DNA from: an uncultured Ruminococcus sp.
GTDB lineage: Bacteria > Bacillota > Clostridia > Oscillospirales > Acutalibacteraceae
DNA: 6,734 nt
Direction: 5' to 3'
Assembly (NCBI GenBank): GCA_937892835.1
Contig: CALBHM010000391.1
Location: 1 to 6,734 of the forward strand
A program made the position numbers and the translations under genes. The notes under the pieces are model-generated. The model worked only from the letters and a program-made list of their open reading frames with translations, was not told the origin of the DNA and ran no database searches. This document shows, piece after piece, positions 4,622-6,734 of this stretch. Numbering within the stretch: the stretch's first letter is position 1; every line of letters starts with the position of its first letter.

Positions 4622-5098
4622 ATGTTAAAGAAAATCACAGCAATACTCATGGCAATCATTATGGTAGGCGCGCTCACAGCTTGTGGCAACTCTCAGACCG
4701 ACAACGGTCAGTCAAACAACGCCCAGCCTAACAGTTCCGCCGAGCAGAAAACGACAACAACAAAAGCACCTGCCGATCTTTCGGGCGAATGGAAGCAGAA
4801 GAACGGCGATAAGGACAACTATCAGATCGCCAAAATAGCAAATGGCACAATCGAGATTTATTGGCACTCCGAAGCGGACGAAAGCGATTCGCTTTATTGG
4901 GCAGGAACTTATGATGCACCGACCACAGCCGAAGAGCCGTACACTTGGGATTCCAAAAACGACACAGAGAAAACGGACAACGCTTTGCTTGCTTCCGGCG
5001 ACGCAACAAAAACATTTACATATGAGGACGGCGAAATCTCTTATCAGGCTTCCGCTCTTGGCACAACAAAAACAATCAGACTTGAGAAAGTAAAATAA
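4622..5098 (+). CDS. Small secreted lipoprotein, 158 aa
   Basis: Residues 1-21 are a lipoprotein signal peptide: MLKK, a hydrophobic core and the lipobox LTAC with the lipid-carrying cysteine at 21. An N/Q/S/T-rich linker (22-50) follows, then a mature domain of about 105 residues beginning LSGEWKQK, rich in Trp, Tyr, Thr and short beta-like stretches (YQIAKIANGTIEIYW). I do not recognise the fold. AAAGGAG lies 8 nt before the ATG. It sits among lysogeny genes between the repressor/protease pair and int, the position of superinfection-exclusion lipoproteins such as Ltp of Streptococcus thermophilus phage TP-J34. A role in surface exclusion or host conversion is therefore plausible, but inferred only from place and type. 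Confidence 0.85.
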   Translation: MLKKITAILMAIIMVGALTACGNSQTDNGQSNNAQPNSSAEQKTTTTKAPADLSGEWKQKNGDKDNYQIAKIANGTIEIYWHSEADESDSLYWAGTYDAPTTAEEPYTWDSKNDTEKTDNALLASGDATKTFTYEDGEISYQASALGTTKTIRLEKVK

Positions 5099-5099
5099 T

Positions 5100-5120
5100 T
5101 GCAACTAAAATTCAGTTGCA
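5100..5120. terminator. Weak hairpin after the lipoprotein gene
   Basis: TGCAACT and AGTTGCA form a 7-bp stem with a 7-nt loop right after the lipoprotein stop. On the plus strand it is followed by GAACTTATAAAT with no real U tract, so termination would be weak and reading on toward int is possible. Confidence 0.4.
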
Positions 5121-5128
5121 GAACTTAT

Positions 5129-5168
5129 AAATAAAAAATGCCGCTCAGTGCTGGAACACCGAACGGCA
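5129..5168 (-). terminator. Intrinsic terminator of the minus-strand small RNA
   Basis: On the minus strand 5168-5139 folds into a 12-bp stem (5' arm TGCCGTTCGGTG) with a 6-nt loop, followed by TTTTTTATTT. Two of the pairs are G-U in minus-strand RNA and would be A-C mismatches on the other strand, which shows the direction of transcription. Confidence 0.85.
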
Positions 5169-5242
5169 ACCGCATTAGATCCCACTCTCTTGCGGTATTG
5201 AACAGTCAGAACCGACACCCACCACGGTGGAAGGAACTAACT
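5131..5242 (-). ncRNA. Candidate antisense small RNA, about 110 nt
   Basis: The gene lies between a good promoter (-10 at 5254-5249) and a strong intrinsic terminator and has no credible reading frame. Predicted structure from the 5' end: a short hairpin CCAC/GTGG (5230-5219), an open stretch (5218-5197), a 6-bp hairpin ACCGCA/TGCGGT (5196-5169) and the terminator stem (5168-5139). Bases 5225-5186 match the antisense of the excisionase-like coding region (2697-2736) at 36 of 40 positions, and the open stretch lies inside that match. The RNA is also exactly antisense to any int transcript that begins upstream of 5131. I do not recognise a named RNA family. Likely role, inferred: silencing of excisionase (in trans) and perhaps int (in cis) in the integrated state. 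Confidence 0.75.
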
Positions 5243-5248
5243 ATATTT

Positions 5249-5277
5249 ATTATAGCAGTTTCTTTCGCCGAATGCAA
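5249..5277 (-). promoter_or_regulatory. Promoter of the small RNA
   Basis: On the minus strand: TTGCAT (5277-5272), a 17-nt spacer, TATAAT (5254-5249), with TG one base before the -10 (extended -10). The start point is expected near 5242. It points away from int and toward the terminator at 5168-5129. No similarly good promoter for int was found on the plus strand. Confidence 0.8.
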
Positions 5278-5305
5278 GTATTTTTGAAAGGAGCTGCTTT
5301 ATTTT

Positions 5306-6496
5306 ATGGCAACGATTGAAAAAAGAGGAAAAGCATACCGAATAACCGTTTCTTTCGGTTATAACGATCTCGGCGAACAAGTTCGCCATCGAATGACATG
5401 GACGCCGCCCGAAGGTCTGAGCGAAAGGCAAATTCAAAAAGAGTTGCAACGACAGGCGGTTCTTTTTGAGGAAGATGTCAAATGCGGTCTTGCAAGCTCG
5501 GCGAAGAAATTCAAAGACGCTTCGGAAGAATATTTCAGCCATGTTGAAGCACAGGAAAGCTTGAAACACCGCAGCGTTTACAGGCTCAAGCAGTGTTCAG
5601 ACAGGGTTTTAAAGCAATTCGGGCACGTCCGACTTGACAGGATAACCACTTCCATGCTTCAAAAGTTCCTTGACTCTCTTGTTACCGAGAATTTAAACGA
5701 GCGGACAGGAAAACCGCTTTCGCCGAAAACTCAGCGACATTACAAGAACTATATCGCAAATGTTTTTGATTATGCTGTAAAACGTGGATATATTTCACAT
5801 AACCCTTGTATCGGTCTTGAGTGCAAACCGCTCAAGAAGAAAGAAATCAACACAGTTTCCGTCGAAGAGCTTCAAACATTTCTGTCGTTGCTTGAGGGTG
5901 AGGATGTTTGCATGAATTTGTTTTTTACACTCGCTCTGTACTGCGGATTTCGTACCTGCGAAATCCTCGGGCTTGAATGGTCGGATATTGATTTTGAAAA
6001 TAGCGTCATATCCATTAACCGAGACAGGCTCTATACCAAAGAGCGTGGTATTTACACTGATACGCCAAAAACAAATCAGTCGCGCCGAAAGCTCAAGGTT
6101 GACATCGGAATTATTGACCTGCTAAGAAAGCAACAGCTTAATCAGATGAAAAACAAGCTCAAGTGCGGCGACCAGTGGCAGAACACGGGAGCAGTTATAA
6201 CAAATGAGTTTGGAGGCTTTATACGCACCGATTATCCGGGCAAGTGGCTCACGAAATTTTGTAATCGAAATAAATTGCAGCACCTTACGCCGCATCAGCT
6301 GCGACACATGAACGCTTCTTTGCTGATTATGAACGGCGCCGACGTTGCCACCGTTGCCGGTGCTCTCGGTCATAGCACGCCCTCAACAACGTTAAATATA
6401 TATGCCGAGTTCTTCGCCGCTGAACAGGCGAAAGCTTCCAAAGCATTGTGTCAAACTCTCCGCCCGAGCGTAAAAAAAGAGGAAGAAAAAGCATAG
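5306..6496 (+). CDS. int: Tyrosine recombinase (element integrase), 396 aa
   Basis: Domain order is typical of Tn916/phage-type integrases: an arm-binding beta domain at 1-55 (TIEKRGKAYRITVSFGY), a SAM-like core-binding domain at about 70-165 and the catalytic domain at 183-380. The catalytic residues are all visible: R216 in CGFRTCEILGLEW, K255 in TPKTNQSRR, H330 and R333 in HQLRH, H356 in GHS and the nucleophile Y366 in NIYAEF. The length is normal and the gene looks intact. AAAGGAG lies 12 nt before the ATG. It integrates and excises the element at the tRNA 3' end found 200 bp downstream. It is on the opposite strand from the excisionase-like gene, with the immunity region between them. 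Its transcript probably begins upstream, through the small RNA locus. Confidence 0.95.
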   Translation: MATIEKRGKAYRITVSFGYNDLGEQVRHRMTWTPPEGLSERQIQKELQRQAVLFEEDVKCGLASSAKKFKDASEEYFSHVEAQESLKHRSVYRLKQCSDRVLKQFGHVRLDRITTSMLQKFLDSLVTENLNERTGKPLSPKTQRHYKNYIANVFDYAVKRGYISHNPCIGLECKPLKKKEINTVSVEELQTFLSLLEGEDVCMNLFFTLALYCGFRTCEILGLEWSDIDFENSVISINRDRLYTKERGIYTDTPKTNQSRRKLKVDIGIIDLLRKQQLNQMKNKLKCGDQWQNTGAVITNEFGGFIRTDYPGKWLTKFCNRNKLQHLTPHQLRHMNASLLIMNGADVATVAGALGHSTPSTTLNIYAEFFAAEQAKASKALCQTLRPSVKKEEEKA

Positions 6497-6525
6497 GTTC
6501 AGCGTGTTAAAATAACAGATCCATG

Positions 6526-6567
6526 ACAGCGGTTTGAATTTTAAATTCGAGCCACTGTTATTCTTTT
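6526..6567 (+). terminator. Intrinsic terminator of int
   Basis: ACAG (6526-6529) pairs with CTGT (6555-6558), and after one mismatch GGTTTGAATT pairs with the AATTCGAGCC side, with two T-G pairs that fit plus-strand RNA. The stem runs into TTATTCTTTT. An alternative outer stem AATAACAG/CTGTTATT uses the same 3' arm. Confidence 0.75.
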
Positions 6568-6586
6568 GGGGTTTATTTGGGGTTTA
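6565..6586 (+). repeat. Two tandem 11-bp repeats near att
   Basis: TTTGGGGTTTA occurs twice without a gap and is followed by TTTA. Short tandem direct repeats between int and the att core are typical of arm-type sites bound by the N-terminal domain of tyrosine integrases; that role is inferred. Confidence 0.6.
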
Positions 6587-6597
6587 TTTATTTGAAA

Positions 6598-6664
6598 AGA
6601 AACGTTAAAATATAAATAAATGTAACAAGCAAATGCTTAGAAATGGCTATATATCAACGTTTCT
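6598..6664. repeat. Inverted 9-bp arms in the att region
   Basis: AGAAACGTT (6598-6606) and AACGTTTCT (6656-6664) are exact reverse complements 49 nt apart. They may be extra integrase or excisionase sites flanking the att core. No gene is seen in 6497-6697. Confidence 0.4.
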
Positions 6665-6697
6665 GAGCTTTTATGAGAAAATATGATTTGATTTTCA

Positions 6698-6725
6698 ACG
6701 GGTTCAAGTCCCGTCTCTCGCACCA
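6698..6725 (+). other. att site: 3' end of a tRNA gene, probably tRNA-Leu
   Basis: A tRNA T arm is exact: stem ACGGG (6698-6702), loop TTCAAGT, stem CCCGT (6710-6714). It is followed by a 7-nt acceptor strand CTCTCGC, discriminator A and encoded CCA (6723-6725). The upstream sequence is not tRNA-like, so only the 3' piece is present. This is the usual target of tyrosine integrases and marks the right end of the element; the intact tRNA should lie at the far left end, outside the window. Leucine is suggested by discriminator A and the GCACCA ending, but the anticodon is absent. The last 9 bases of the window are probably chromosomal. Confidence 0.85.
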
Positions 6726-6734
6726 AATAAGGAA

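Noticed and set aside
4712..5104. Minus-strand open frames across the lipoprotein gene
   Set aside because: Cys- and Arg-rich antisense shadows without ribosome sites; the plus-strand gene has a signal peptide and a good ribosome site.
5178..5228. Short GTG-initiated reading frame inside the small RNA
   Set aside because: About 16 codons with no ribosome site, crossing the hairpins; not credible as coding.
5131..5242. Riboswitch or attenuator leader of a downstream gene
   Set aside because: The transcript ends at its own terminator and runs away from int, and the gene to its left is convergent, so there is no downstream gene for it to lead.
6600..6725. Complete tRNA gene
   Set aside because: Only the T arm and the 3' acceptor strand are present; no D arm, anticodon arm or matching 5' acceptor strand upstream.
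1..6734. CRISPR array, rRNA or insertion sequence
   Set aside because: No regularly spaced repeats with unique spacers, no rRNA-like stretch and no transposase reading frame were seen.

Overview
The window is the regulatory and integration end of an integrated mobile element (prophage or integrative conjugative element; the genes present do not decide which). The host is probably a clostridial Firmicute, perhaps Ruminococcus-like (Oscillospirales). The grounds are strong AGGAGG-type ribosome sites, SigA-type promoters, AT-leaning DNA, an ImmA/IrrE protease, a lipoprotein with an LTAC lipobox and small HTH regulators. The host assignment is an inference from style, not from a marker gene.

Layout. 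From 3386 down to 1 a leftward (minus-strand) early operon runs: Cro-like HTH protein, a possible 27-codon membrane peptide with an ATA start, a 90-aa excisionase-like HTH protein, an orphan ParB-family protein, a 103-codon gene whose frame is broken at an A6 run, and small proteins of 83, 118 and 121 aa, followed by one more that leaves the window. Starts and stops mostly abut or overlap. A divergent control region (3387-3541) has a perfect-consensus leftward promoter, a rightward promoter and four evenly spaced palindromes. Rightward lies a CI/ImmR-type repressor (3542-3976). It converges on an ImmA-type metalloprotease gene (3973-4527, minus); their stop codons overlap. Then come two strong dyads (4537-4602), a small lipoprotein gene (4622-5098), a probable small RNA gene on the minus strand (about 5242-5131), a tyrosine integrase (5306-6496, plus), its terminator, 11-bp tandem repeats and the 3' end of a tRNA gene (6698-6725). 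That last feature is the element's att boundary.

How it may work together. The repressor and Cro-like protein would compete at the operator array, and ImmA would remove the repressor. The leftward operon would then make the excisionase-like protein, while int is separately placed on the other strand. The most notable finding is the unannotated RNA gene between the lipoprotein and int. It has its own extended -10 promoter and an intrinsic terminator. A 40-nt part of it is complementary at 36 positions (plus one G-U) to the coding sequence of the excisionase-like gene 2.5 kb away. It is also fully complementary to any int mRNA that starts upstream of it. This suggests, but does not prove, one antisense RNA controlling both excisionase and integrase. 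The intergenic stretch 6497-6697 has no gene and holds only the int terminator and att-region repeats.
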